From positions 1 to 64,000 of the forward strand of contig NZ_FWXF01000016.1 in NCBI RefSeq assembly GCF_900176285.1: a stretch of DNA of 64,000 nt. The letters run 5' to 3'. Position 1 is the first letter of the stretch. Every line of letters starts with the position of its first letter. Origin of the DNA: Desulfacinum hydrothermale DSM 13146. GTDB taxonomy: Bacteria > Desulfobacterota > Syntrophobacteria > Syntrophobacterales > DSM-9756. Below, one piece after another: positions 27,965 through 37,327 of the stretch. The position numbers and the translations under genes are program-made. Below the pieces are notes generated by a model. It was not told where the DNA came from and did not search any database. It worked only from the letters and a program-made list of their open reading frames with translations.

Positions 27965-29081
27965 AAGCCCTCCCCTTTTCCAGCATGGAACGATACAAGG
28001 CATCGTAGGAACCGATCATGGCCTTCAGGCTGAAACGCTTCACCGCCACATCCCGCCCCCGCAAGCCCTGCTCCCTTCCCTTTTGTGGATCCAGGACGTA
28101 GCCTTCCAGGACCTGAGCCAGCTTCCTCGGATCGTTTTCCTCCACGAGGCGGCCCGTCTTTCCGTCTTCCACGATCTCCGGATTTCCACCCACCTTGAGC
28201 GCCACCACGGGCACGCCGCCGGCCATGGCCTCCAGGATCGTCATGGAAACGCCTTCCTTGAGGGACGGGAGGACAAAGAGATCCAGGTCGCGAAGAATCT
28301 CGGGAACATCCGCCCGCTCGCCCACAAAATGGATCCCGCCTCCAGCTTGGTCCTGGAGCGTCTTCTTCAAGGGACCGTCGCCCACCACGACCAGATGGAC
28401 ATGGGGATGGCGGCGACGGACTTGTTCCACGGCCCGGAAGAGGCAGCCATGGTTCTTGATCGGGTCCAGCCTGGCCACGATCCCCATCAGGAAGGCGTCG
28501 TGGGAAAGGGCCAGTTCCCGGCGAAGCGCCCTGGATGCCGTTCCCGGGCGGAAGATGTCCGTATCCACCCCGTTGTAGATCTGAACCACCGGGCACCGCA
28601 CGCGAACCCTCTGGGATAGCCACCGTTCCATCTGCTTGGAAACGCACACCACGGCATCCATCCGGGACGAGAGCACGCGGCGCACCCATGTCCTTTTTCC
28701 GTTCCGTCCGTCCAGATCCTCCATCACCCACCCGTGCTCGTTATGGAGCACGGGACCAACCCGGCCCAGGCCGGCGGCCAAGACAGCATCCATCCCCGCC
28801 CAATTGTAGGTGCACACAAGATCCGGGCGCCACCGGCGAAGTTCCGCCGCCAGGCGAAGCAGAAAAAGGGGCGGGTTGCCGGGGGGTTTTCGCAATTCCA
28901 CCCACGGCGTTTGCCGGGGCAGGAGCTTCACGGCGGCCCCCGCCCGGCTCATGCACACCAGCACGTGTTCATAGCCGTCCAATCCCCCCACCAGGGACGC
29001 CACCACCCGTTCCATGCCTCCCGTGTGGAAGGAGGAAAGCACGTGCACAACCCGTGGACGCCCATCCGATGATGACTTCAT
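27951..29081 (-). CDS. Glycosyltransferase family 4
   Basis: A 376-residue GT-B enzyme: acceptor-side loop FHTGGMERVV (about 16-25), IYNGVDTDIF, VARLDPIKNHG, and the donor-binding E-x7-E region KEGVSMTILEAMAGGVPVVAL. Sugar specificity cannot be read from sequence. Its start overlaps the asnB stop by 4 nt. Confidence 0.9.
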   Translation of the reverse strand: MKSSSDGRPRVVHVLSSFHTGGMERVVASLVGGLDGYEHVLVCMSRAGAAVKLLPRQTPWVELRKPPGNPPLFLLRLAAELRRWRPDLVCTYNWAGMDAVLAAGLGRVGPVLHNEHGWVMEDLDGRNGKRTWVRRVLSSRMDAVVCVSKQMERWLSQRVRVRCPVVQIYNGVDTDIFRPGTASRALRRELALSHDAFLMGIVARLDPIKNHGCLFRAVEQVRRRHPHVHLVVVGDGPLKKTLQDQAGGGIHFVGERADVPEILRDLDLFVLPSLKEGVSMTILEAMAGGVPVVALKVGGNPEIVEDGKTGRLVEENDPRKLAQVLEGYVLDPQKGREQGLRGRDVAVKRFSLKAMIGSYDALYRSMLEKGRAYGTA

Positions 29082-31087
29082 AAGAGAAACCGCCTCGCCC
29101 AGGCGTTGAGCATCAACAACGTCCACAGTTCCATGCTGCGGTCCCTTCGCCCTTGCTGGTGTTCCTGCCAGAGGGAGGTCGCAACCCGGCCGTCCAAAAA
29201 ACGCCGGGTGCCCTCCCCTTCCAGGATCAGGCTCCGGGCGTATTCCTTCAGTTCTCCCCGAAACCATGCCCCCACGGGAACGGCGAACCCCTTCTTGTGG
29301 CGCTCCAGCACGTGGGCCGGCACACTCCGGCGCACGGCCTTCTTGAAGATGTGCTTGCCCTGCAGCCCGTTGAGCTTGAAACGCCAGGGAATGCCCGCGG
29401 CGAATTCCACCAAAACGTGATCCAAAATGGGACACCTGACTTCCAGGGAGACGGCCATGCTGGCCCGGTCCACTTTGGTCAGGATGTCTTCGCAAAGATA
29501 GGTCTTGAAATCGATGTACTGGAGTCGGGACAGATGGTCCCGGGCCGGCGCCCTCCGGTAAAGATCCCGAAAGAGATCCTTCGTGCGGTAATCTTTCAGG
29601 GCGCCCCGCAGGCGGCCGTTCAAGAGTCGGTGCTTGTCTTCTTCCGGCATGCCGGACATGGAGGCGAAGTAGGCTTCCTCCGGATCCCTCGCCAGGTTGG
29701 AAAGCACCGTGCCAGCCCGAAGGAAGCGCGGCACCCCCGGGCTTTTGGGAAACCACCCGGCCAGGGGGCCGAAAAGAGCTCGACGGAGGACCCGGGGCAC
29801 GATCCGCCGGACCCGCTCTTCTGCCACATCGAACCGGTAGCGGCTGTAGCCTGCAAAGTTTTCGTCCCCACCGTCTCCCGAAAGGGCCACCGTCACGACC
29901 TGGCGAGCCATCTTGGACACGTAATAGGTGGGAACCGCCGACGGGTCGGCAAAGGGCTCATCGTAGTGCCAGGCCAGAGTGTCGATGACAGGAAGGCTTT
30001 GGGGCGTCACTCGGAATTCGTGATGATCCGTGGAGAAATGCCGGGCGAGTCGTCGGGCGAAGGGGGCTTCGTCGTAGTCTTCCGTGTCGAAGGCGATGGT
30101 GTTGGTGAGGACCGGCTCTTGGGACGCAGCCGCCATGAGGGCCACCACGGCCGAGGAGTCCACGCCGCCGGAAAGGAAGGCCCCCAGGGGCACATCGCTG
30201 ATGAGGCGAAGCCGCACCGCTTCCTGCAAAAGGCCGTGAAGCTCCTCCGCCAGATCCTCCTCCCGGCGCCCGTGGGCTGGCGATTGGAAGGACAGGTCCC
30301 AGTAGGACCGAAGGGCCATGCCCGATGCCGAGATCACCGCCTCGTGACCCGCGGGAAGCTTTCGGATATCCCGGTAGATGGTCTTGGGCGCCGGGATGTA
30401 CTGAAGCGACAGATAGTCGGAAAGGGCCGTCTCGTCCACCCGGGGGATTCCTTCCAGCGCCTCCAGGATCGCCTTGATCTCCGATGCGAAGTAAAATTTT
30501 TTGCCCCATTCCGCGTAGTAGAGCGGCTTTTTCCCCAGCCGGTCCCGCACCAGCCACAGACGCCCTTTGCGGGCGTCCCAGAGGGCAAGGGCGAACATGC
30601 CACGAAACCGGCTCACCGCCCCCGTTCCCCATTCCTCGTAGGCATGGACGATCACCTCGGTGTCCGTGCGGGTTCGAAACCGATGGCCCCGGCCCATGAG
30701 CTCGGCCCTCAATTCCAGGAAATTGTAGATTTCCCCGTTGAAGACCACCCAGACGGACCCGTCTTCATTCGCCAGGGGCTGGCGGCCGGAGTGGAGATCG
30801 ATGATGGAAAGACGGCGATGGCCCAACGCGATGGGAGAGTGGGCAGCGGAGAGGGGGGAGTCGAGGGGGCGTGAGGTCGGGACGTCCTGAAGCCGTGAGG
30901 ACGTGGAGTCTGGGAGCGTCTTGGGCGATGCCGCGCATTGGGTGGGAGGTGGCCACCAGAGGCGGCCGTGGACGTAGTAGCCCTCATCGTCGGGGCCCCG
31001 ATGGGTCAGGATCCGGGTCATGCGGACCAGAAGATCCGGGTCCACGGGAGTTCCATCGCGGTGCAAGATGCCGGCGATACCGCACAT
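29078..31087 (-). CDS. asnB: Asparagine synthase (glutamine-hydrolysing)-type amidotransferase with insertion
   Basis: A 669-residue two-domain enzyme: Cys2 glutaminase N-terminus (MCGIAG), HRGPDDEG, and a synthetase domain with the PP-loop SGGVDSS. AsnB-like amidotransferases recur in exosortase-associated polysaccharide clusters, where they may amidate a sugar acid rather than make asparagine (inference). Odd feature: about 44 residues (43-86, rich in Pro, Ser and Thr) are inserted between the GRLW and ALGHRRLSIID segments, which are normally close together. It starts within a TGATG overlap with the upstream gene. Confidence 0.9.
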   Translation of the reverse strand: MCGIAGILHRDGTPVDPDLLVRMTRILTHRGPDDEGYYVHGRLWWPPPTQCAASPKTLPDSTSSRLQDVPTSRPLDSPLSAAHSPIALGHRRLSIIDLHSGRQPLANEDGSVWVVFNGEIYNFLELRAELMGRGHRFRTRTDTEVIVHAYEEWGTGAVSRFRGMFALALWDARKGRLWLVRDRLGKKPLYYAEWGKKFYFASEIKAILEALEGIPRVDETALSDYLSLQYIPAPKTIYRDIRKLPAGHEAVISASGMALRSYWDLSFQSPAHGRREEDLAEELHGLLQEAVRLRLISDVPLGAFLSGGVDSSAVVALMAAASQEPVLTNTIAFDTEDYDEAPFARRLARHFSTDHHEFRVTPQSLPVIDTLAWHYDEPFADPSAVPTYYVSKMARQVVTVALSGDGGDENFAGYSRYRFDVAEERVRRIVPRVLRRALFGPLAGWFPKSPGVPRFLRAGTVLSNLARDPEEAYFASMSGMPEEDKHRLLNGRLRGALKDYRTKDLFRDLYRRAPARDHLSRLQYIDFKTYLCEDILTKVDRASMAVSLEVRCPILDHVLVEFAAGIPWRFKLNGLQGKHIFKKAVRRSVPAHVLERHKKGFAVPVGAWFRGELKEYARSLILEGEGTRRFLDGRVATSLWQEHQQGRRDRSMELWTLLMLNAWARRFLL

Positions 31088-32316
31088 CAGGATGTCCTTC
31101 CTTTACCAACCTCGGAGGTTTGGTGCTCGGCCACGACCTTCTGGAAGACCCGGATCACCTCGCAAGCCACTCGGCTCCAGTCCCTGCTCGCCGCGTGGGC
31201 GGCCACGGCTTCCCGATCCCAGGATCGCTCCAGCCCGGAACATATCGCCTCTTCCAGGGCCTCCCGATCCAGGGTCTCCAGGACGATCCCCAGAGCATCG
31301 CGGCACACCACTTCGCGGTTTCCGCCCACGTGGGTGGTAACCACCGGCGTGCCGCAGGCCAGGCTTTCCACGAGCACGTTGGCCCACCCTTCGTTGGTGG
31401 TGGGCAGCACGAAGAGATCCGCCGCCGAATAGTAGGCCGGCAGCATGTCCGGGGGACGAGGCCCTTCCATCCGCACGTGCTGGCCCAGATTCCTTTCTCC
31501 AATCATCCGATGGAGCTCGCGGCTCATGTCCCCTTCCACGGATCCGCCTCCCACCACCACGTAGACCAGATCGGGATAACGTCGGCACAGGCGCGGCAGA
31601 ACGTCCAGGACGCGGTGGATGCCCTTTCGACGCACCAGCGCCCCCACGGTGAGGAGCACCGGGCCCTGGACCGGCAGGTCCAAACCGCGGCGGGCCTCCT
31701 CCTGGGGCAGGGGACGGAAACGGCCGGTGTCCACGCCGTTGGGGATCACGTGAACCCTTTGGGGAGGCGCTCCCAGCTCCACGGCGAGCCGTGCCAGGGA
31801 GCCGCTCACGGCCATGAGGGCCGCCGCGCGCCGGAAAACCCGCTTCATCTGAACTCGCTTGAGCCTTTCGCGCGCATGGGGCACCTCGGTTCCGCGAAGG
31901 GTGACGGTGAACGGAACGCCGAAACGACGGGCCAAAAGGCTCGCGGCCACTCCGTCCGGGTAGGTGAAGTGGGCGTCGATGAGCTGGAACGGGGACCGGC
32001 CGTGCACCCTTTGGAGCACGGGGAGGAGCGACAGGGCGTAGAGCCACCCGTCCAGGCTCTTCAACACCCCCGGAGGGCACAGGAAGGGGGGATGGAGCAC
32101 GGCGCCGTTCGACGGCCGGAGACGCCCGGGAACCGCGGGCCGGTAGCCTCTCTTGACGGACCGGATGAGGGGATCGGCGGGAAAGTACGGCACGGGGGCC
32201 ACGACGGTCACCTCCTGGCCCTCGTCCGCCACCCGCTGCATCCGTTCCCGAACGAAAAGGCCCAGAGTGGGTTGGGCCGGGTTGGGATAGACGGAAGAGA
32301 GTGTGAGAATCTTCAT
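31087..32316 (-). CDS. Glycosyltransferase family 4
   Basis: A 409-residue GT-B enzyme beginning MKILTLSSVYPNPAQPTLGLFV, typical of exosortase-locus GT4 enzymes. It has IPNGVDTGRFRP, VGALVRRKGIHRVLDVLPRL and the E-x7-E motif NEGWANVLVESLACGTPVV. Start at 32316; the stop/start overlap with the secreted-protein gene upstream is ATGA. Confidence 0.9.
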   Translation of the reverse strand: MKILTLSSVYPNPAQPTLGLFVRERMQRVADEGQEVTVVAPVPYFPADPLIRSVKRGYRPAVPGRLRPSNGAVLHPPFLCPPGVLKSLDGWLYALSLLPVLQRVHGRSPFQLIDAHFTYPDGVAASLLARRFGVPFTVTLRGTEVPHARERLKRVQMKRVFRRAAALMAVSGSLARLAVELGAPPQRVHVIPNGVDTGRFRPLPQEEARRGLDLPVQGPVLLTVGALVRRKGIHRVLDVLPRLCRRYPDLVYVVVGGGSVEGDMSRELHRMIGERNLGQHVRMEGPRPPDMLPAYYSAADLFVLPTTNEGWANVLVESLACGTPVVTTHVGGNREVVCRDALGIVLETLDREALEEAICSGLERSWDREAVAAHAASRDWSRVACEVIRVFQKVVAEHQTSEVGKGRTS

Positions 32317-33692
32317 TCTTCGGAACCCTTCCGGTCCTTTGGTACGTCTCCTTCCAGGTCCACCACGGTCACCACCACCCCGCCGGGCCGGGAAAGGGGC
32401 ACGTCGCGGCTTCGCCATCCCGGAGGAGGCATGGGTTGCTGCACCGGGAACCCCGGCGGCGCTCGATGTCCCGTCTGATCGGCGTTGCTTCCCGGATTCA
32501 CCAAGCAAGCATCGTCTCCTTCGGGGGGTTCATGGGGATCCCAGAAGATAAGGGTCGTCATCAGGGTGTCCCGCCGCACGGAAAAGGTCCTTTCGGAGTA
32601 GGAAATCCGCCGAACAGGTCCCAGCATGGCCGGATGGATCCGGTGGACCAGGACGCCTCGCCAGGTTTCGCCCGCACGAACACGGATTTCATGATAGCCC
32701 ACCGGCTGGAGGGAAGCATCATAGAGGCGCACCGCCCCCATCCCCCCGCCGGCCTTCACGGCTCTTTGCGCCAGACGGGCGGGCACCAGGCTGTCCGTCT
32801 TCCACACCAGCCGGTGAAGGGTCTCCCGGTCGGCCCCCAGGGTGCTGGAAACAAAGTATCGATAAGAACGGTCCGTCCGGGTGGGGTTGGTGACCCGGAT
32901 GGGCACCGACAGCCCCTCCCCCGCCCGGGCCGTGGATCGATGAAAAGACGGGTGCACCTCCACCAGCGGGGCGCGCCGCTCCAAGCCCAGGCAGTCCAAT
33001 TCCCAATCCACCCTTTCGGCGCCCCCATCTTCCAAGGCGACGAACTGAAGCTGTCTCAACGTGGCCCAGAAATCGTAGGGGGCCGAAACACCGGAAGCGG
33101 CGTACCAATGGTAGTAATCCCGCTGTTTCTGAAAGGCCTTTTCCGAGAGCCGGACCCGAATCCAGCGGCCCGCACATTCCGGGCGAAAGGAAAACTCCGC
33201 GTATCCGTGCATCATGGAATCGGTGGCAAGCCCGCGGTTGTTGGGACCTCCCACGTGCTCGTCTCCCGGTCTCCAGTGATAGGTCCACACGCCGAAGGTT
33301 CTGACCCCGTTGGGCGAAAGAAGGGGGGATCCGGCAGGGATGCGGACGCTGAATGCGAGCAGATGGGCGGTTCCAGGAAGGTATTGGGTCGATCCGCTGA
33401 GCAGATAGAGCCGCCGCAGCCCCGCCTGGAAAAAGAGGGCCCGATGCCCCGGCGCCAACCGCACCAAAGCACGCCCTGTGCCGTCCACATCGTCACCGGG
33501 CACCCAGTCCATCACCTTTCTGTCCAGCGGGCGAAACCCCAAGTGGCCGTCTTCAGCCACGGGGATGCCCTTGTGAAAGCAGGTGAGGGTCCGCACTCCA
33601 GCCGACTCCGCTCCGGCCAAGGCACGCGAAGCAAAGCACAATGCGCCCCCCAAGATCAGGCAGCCCAGGACGACGCGTCCCTTTTTACTCAT
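32313..33692 (-). CDS. Predicted exported protein of unknown function
   Basis: A 459-residue product with a signal peptide (KGRVVLGCLILGGALCFASRALA) and no further membrane segment. The mature part is rich in beta-type sequence (VRTFGVWTYHW, WIRVRLSEKAFQ, LSVPIRVTNPTRTD), suggesting carbohydrate-binding or Ig-like modules. It has no recognised catalytic motif and no PEP-CTERM tail (it ends KDRKGSEE). It is translationally coupled on both sides to a sulfotransferase and a GT4, so a periplasmic role in polymer handling is likely but unproven. Confidence 0.75.
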   Translation of the reverse strand: MSKKGRVVLGCLILGGALCFASRALAGAESAGVRTLTCFHKGIPVAEDGHLGFRPLDRKVMDWVPGDDVDGTGRALVRLAPGHRALFFQAGLRRLYLLSGSTQYLPGTAHLLAFSVRIPAGSPLLSPNGVRTFGVWTYHWRPGDEHVGGPNNRGLATDSMMHGYAEFSFRPECAGRWIRVRLSEKAFQKQRDYYHWYAASGVSAPYDFWATLRQLQFVALEDGGAERVDWELDCLGLERRAPLVEVHPSFHRSTARAGEGLSVPIRVTNPTRTDRSYRYFVSSTLGADRETLHRLVWKTDSLVPARLAQRAVKAGGGMGAVRLYDASLQPVGYHEIRVRAGETWRGVLVHRIHPAMLGPVRRISYSERTFSVRRDTLMTTLIFWDPHEPPEGDDACLVNPGSNADQTGHRAPPGFPVQQPMPPPGWRSRDVPLSRPGGVVVTVVDLEGDVPKDRKGSEE

Positions 33693-34603
33693 GGCACGCG
33701 ATAACCCAACTGTTCCAGAACGGTGGCGGCAATCCGGGCCGCCTCGGCGGTTTCGGCCCGATCCCAATGCCGGTACGTCCCCGTTTTCGGCTTGAAACCA
33801 CGGGCCGTTTCGATCTTGTGGTCCTGGAGTCCGAAGTCGTGGGAAGTCTTGTGATAGTCCAGGACATGGGGCTCCCACTCTTCCCCTAGAAATTCAAAAA
33901 CCGCCGGCAAATACCCCTTGGGGTCCGCCGCATAGTCTTCGTAGCGGATCCGATGGCAGCGCTGGGGATGGCGGCGCTCAAAGTCCATCATCTTGCGGCA
34001 TTGATCCGCCCAATAGAGGGTGAAGGCCAGGCGGGGGGAACGGACGTAGAGATCCGCGTAGAGTTTGGCGGGACCAGCCAGTCCGTTGTTCGAATAGGCC
34101 ACGGCCATGGACTGGGCCACGTCCAGGCCGTGGCGGTAGAGCATGATAAAGCGACACTCGGGCCCGAAGAGAAGATCGATGAAGTCCAGGATATCCACGT
34201 AGGAGGGAGTCTTGTCCACCCAGCGCGCTTTTCCCTTGGCCAAGGTGTAGTCGTCGTAAATGGTCCAGGCGAAGTCCCGGAGGCGTTCCAGGAGGCCGTC
34301 CTCGTCCACGCCGACCCCCCGCAGGCCCTTGCGCATCCATTGGGAACCATACAGTTCGGCCAGGCCACTCAGAAAATTGGTCTCAGGCGGCACGGCGATG
34401 CGGCTGTGGCTGTCCAACACAAAACGAAGGAGCGTGGTGCCGGAGCGGTAGACTCCGATCAAGAAGCACGGGGGACAGCGTTTCCTCGCCGACGGATCCA
34501 CCACCTTGACAATCGTCTTTTCCCGCACCGGCGGGCCTTCGATGATGCGACGCACCTTGTTGACCAGCCGTTGAAAAGAGGGAACACCGGTCCCTTGCGT
34601 CAT
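33689..34603 (-). CDS. Sulfotransferase family protein
   Basis: A 304-residue PAPS-dependent sulfotransferase-like protein: 5'-phosphosulfate loop IGVYRSGTTLLRF (about 49-61), a later 3'-phosphate region MLYRHGLDVAQSMAV, and the RYEDYAADPKGYL segment. It probably O-sulfates a glycan. I chose the ATG at 34603, which overlaps the upstream stop (ATGA), over a GTG two codons earlier. Confidence 0.88.
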   Translation of the reverse strand: MTQGTGVPSFQRLVNKVRRIIEGPPVREKTIVKVVDPSARKRCPPCFLIGVYRSGTTLLRFVLDSHSRIAVPPETNFLSGLAELYGSQWMRKGLRGVGVDEDGLLERLRDFAWTIYDDYTLAKGKARWVDKTPSYVDILDFIDLLFGPECRFIMLYRHGLDVAQSMAVAYSNNGLAGPAKLYADLYVRSPRLAFTLYWADQCRKMMDFERRHPQRCHRIRYEDYAADPKGYLPAVFEFLGEEWEPHVLDYHKTSHDFGLQDHKIETARGFKPKTGTYRHWDRAETAEAARIAATVLEQLGYRVP

Positions 34604-35772
34604 GTCCACTTCCTCCCGTTCAGGAGCGCCGCCGTCCTTCGGGCCGAAACGTCCCAGGAAAACTCCCGATGAGCCCGTTCATAGCCCTGTTGCGCCAGCG
34701 TCTGGTTCAACCGCATGTCCGTAAGAAGACGATAGAGCGCCTCGGCGACGGCCGAAACGCAGGAGCCGTCCACGCGAAGGCCCGTCACTTCGTGGATCAC
34801 GGCATCGCCTGTGCCTCCGGTCAGGCCCGCGATGGGAGGCGTCTTGCACGCCGAGGCCTCCACGTAGACCTTGCCGAAGCCTTCCGTGTCGTTTCCCACA
34901 TCGTAGTTGGGCATGGCAAACGCATCCGCCGCCTGATACCAGAAAAGAAGCTCCTGGTTGGGGACAGCCCCCAGCAAGCGGACACGATCGGCCACGCCGC
35001 ACCGGGCGGCCGTTTCCCGAAGGAAGTTTTCATCCGGACCGATTCCCACTACCACGTGGGTTGCGTTAACACCTCGTTCCATGAGAACTGGAAGAGCTTG
35101 AATCACCTGATGAAATCCTTTTCTTCGGGTGAGACGGCCCACAGAAAGGATGATCCGCTCGCCGTTTTCAAGGGCCATCCTTTTCCGAAGCCTCTTCTTG
35201 TCGGGGCAGGGCCGAAAAAAGTCCAGGTCCACCCCGGGATAGACCACGTGTATCTTTTCCCTCGCCACCCCCATCTCCAAGAGCAGATCCCGGGTAAAGC
35301 GACTGTTGGCCAACAGGGCATCCGCCCTGCGATAGGTAAAACGCATGAGCCGATACTTGGCAGGGGTGCGCCACGTGGTGATCTCTTCCCCGTGGGCGTA
35401 GATGAGAAGCGGAAGCCTCCGCAGGCGGGAGACGACCCATCCCACAAAGCCCTCCGAAAGCACCCGCCCGCAGTGGATTTCGTCGAAGGGATGCGTGAGG
35501 CTCAGTCTCAAGCTCTTCATCAGAAGACGCCCGTAGATGGCCAAAGATTCGGGCCGCAACCAGGGATGCCGCTCCAGCTTCAGCCGGTGGATCGTGTTGG
35601 GGCTTTGGCAATCGAAAGCCGCCGCTCCCGGCTGATCGGCGGTCACGATGTGGGTTCCCCCGTCTCCGATGCGCTTGTAGACCTCTTCGAAGGTCGTGTT
35701 GGAGCCGCCTTTTCGAGGCGGGAATTTTTCGGTAATCACCAGATAACGTGGGCGTGCTTCAAGCGTTTTCAT
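34600..35772 (-). CDS. Glycosyltransferase family 4
   Basis: A 390-residue GT-B enzyme: TEKFPPRKGGSNTTF at the acceptor loop, VYPGVDLDFFRP, SVGRLTRRKGFHQVIQALP, and EGFGKVYVEASACKTPPIAG. An AAAGGA ribosome site precedes the ATG at 35772. It is 45 nt from the next upstream gene, the only real gap in this coupled block. Confidence 0.9.
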   Translation of the reverse strand: MKTLEARPRYLVITEKFPPRKGGSNTTFEEVYKRIGDGGTHIVTADQPGAAAFDCQSPNTIHRLKLERHPWLRPESLAIYGRLLMKSLRLSLTHPFDEIHCGRVLSEGFVGWVVSRLRRLPLLIYAHGEEITTWRTPAKYRLMRFTYRRADALLANSRFTRDLLLEMGVAREKIHVVYPGVDLDFFRPCPDKKRLRKRMALENGERIILSVGRLTRRKGFHQVIQALPVLMERGVNATHVVVGIGPDENFLRETAARCGVADRVRLLGAVPNQELLFWYQAADAFAMPNYDVGNDTEGFGKVYVEASACKTPPIAGLTGGTGDAVIHEVTGLRVDGSCVSAVAEALYRLLTDMRLNQTLAQQGYERAHREFSWDVSARRTAALLNGRKWT

Positions 35773-35817
35773 TGTCCTTTCGCCATGTTGCTGGAGTTGC
35801 CCTCGCATTTTTAGCCC

Positions 35818-36906
35818 TCAAAACTTATGCTCTTTTTCCCCTGCGAAGATTCTAAGAAGCGCAGAGTAAAAGCCTTGGTTGAAAACGGGGCGGGAAAATC
35901 TCTCCAGTGCGTACCGACGGGCACTGCTTCCCAGATCGCGCAACCGATTCTCATCGTCCCATAGATCAAGAATGGCCCTGTGCAGGCCCTCCCAATCCCC
36001 CGGTGAAAAATCCACGGCCGTTTGCCCTCGGATGTAGTAGTCTGTGATTCCCTGAGAACGACTGACCAGGATGGGCTTTCCCATGGCCATGGCCTCCAGA
36101 AGACTGTTCACTCCCCCGGCGTGAATCGTATCCTTCAGGGGAAGCACGACTAAGCGCGCCCCGCCATAAAGCTTCTTCAGCTCGTCGAAGGACACCCTTT
36201 CTCTTATGATCTTCACGTACGGCAGGCTCGCAGACTCCGGAAGACGGTGGGATCCTGTCTTAACAACCACCTTCACAGGAAGGCCTTTCACCGCCCGCAA
36301 CAATGTCTGAAAGTCTCTACCGGGGTCGTCCCCGATGCTAAACACGTAGTCTCCGAGGGTATTTTCTTGGGGCGCCCAGAAGTCGGTATCGATGGCGTGA
36401 TAGACGACTTCAACGCGGCACCGCTTCCCGTAGCGACGTTGGAGAAAGCGTTTCTGATTGGAACCACGAACCAACACCCCGTCGCAACGGCTCAGCACTT
36501 GATCCAATACCCATCGCCGTGCACGCCACCCATAGTCCAGAGGAGGATCATACAGAACGACCGGTCCACCTATTCCCGTCAAGTCGCGAGACCACAGATA
36601 GACAAGAGCCGACGATTCCCCCACCGCGATGACGCCATCGTAATTTTCCCGGGAGAGCAGAAGGCGTAGCGCCCGCACGGGGTCGAAGCCGGCATACAAT
36701 GTGTGCTGCCTTCGCAACGGATTCAGTGGAAAAGGCGAGGCGTCAATAAAATCCGTCTGAACGCGCCATCCCCGGCAAGCAAAGGTGCGCGGGTTTCCCA
36801 CTTGCGAGCTTTTTTGACCTCGAGTGTATTGGGAAGGCGAAAGCCCAGCTGGCGACGTGTCCAGCCATGCCAACCGCAGACATTTGTCCACCCTTTGCTG
36901 GGCCAT
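35818..36906 (-). CDS. Glycosyltransferase, GT-B fold (family 4-like)
   Basis: A 362-residue protein with IGDDPGRDFQTLLRAVKGLP and the donor-binding segment HAGGVNSLLEAMAMGKPILVSRSQG. The N-terminal half is less typical of the family. The start is the ATG at 36906, 9 nt after GGAGGG. It is the first gene of the 25.5-36.9 kb block; a repeat copy lies in the gap upstream. Confidence 0.83.
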   Translation of the reverse strand: MAQQRVDKCLRLAWLDTSPAGLSPSQYTRGQKSSQVGNPRTFACRGWRVQTDFIDASPFPLNPLRRQHTLYAGFDPVRALRLLLSRENYDGVIAVGESSALVYLWSRDLTGIGGPVVLYDPPLDYGWRARRWVLDQVLSRCDGVLVRGSNQKRFLQRRYGKRCRVEVVYHAIDTDFWAPQENTLGDYVFSIGDDPGRDFQTLLRAVKGLPVKVVVKTGSHRLPESASLPYVKIIRERVSFDELKKLYGGARLVVLPLKDTIHAGGVNSLLEAMAMGKPILVSRSQGITDYYIRGQTAVDFSPGDWEGLHRAILDLWDDENRLRDLGSSARRYALERFSRPVFNQGFYSALLRIFAGEKEHKF

Positions 36907-37030
36907 TGAACGCCCTCCATGACCTTGTCCGAGAGTTTTTCTGTCTCTCATTCCCGCCAGCTCCCCGTGTTCCTCCCGGCAAAGTGGAAGACCATGATCC
37001 GCCAAGGGTTCCGCATTCCTCCCCAAGGGG

Positions 37031-37245
37031 CTTGTCCGAGAATACCCAGGCTGCTCCCTTCTTGTGCGGACGGAAGGTTGGGGCCCCCAGGCGGGCCCGT
37101 GCTGCCGGCCTGGCCTTGCGGGAGCAGGGTTGGATTCCGAACCCGCCCCAATAAGACTGTCTGAGAGCCCCAAAACCACGTGGAACACCGAAATTTCAAG
37201 TAGTTGGGAATCCACCAAGAAAGCCGAAAGGCTATTGTCGGACAG
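37031..37245 (+). repeat. ~200-bp MITE-like repeat, copy 2
   Basis: Left end CTTGTCCGAGAATA and right end TATTGTCGGACAG are inverted copies with one indel and one mismatch; the C/G change shared by both ends (TCCGA/TCGGA against TCTGA/TCAGA elsewhere) keeps them complementary. The internal palindrome near 37125-37150 is degenerate. An inner CTGTCTGAGA at 37157 marks the half-unit also seen at 649-737. It lies between two operon blocks. Confidence 0.75.
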
Positions 37246-37327
37246 ATTCCAAGACTCAGGTTCCCCCTTGATGAACTCCCGATCCCCCAGGCCGTCAGTT
37301 GAGCTTGACTCCCTTAGCGCTTGGGAA

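Noticed and set aside
32313-33692. Exported protein as an exosortase substrate
   Set aside because: Its C-terminus is charged (KDRKGSEE) with no motif-plus-hydrophobic-plus-basic tail.
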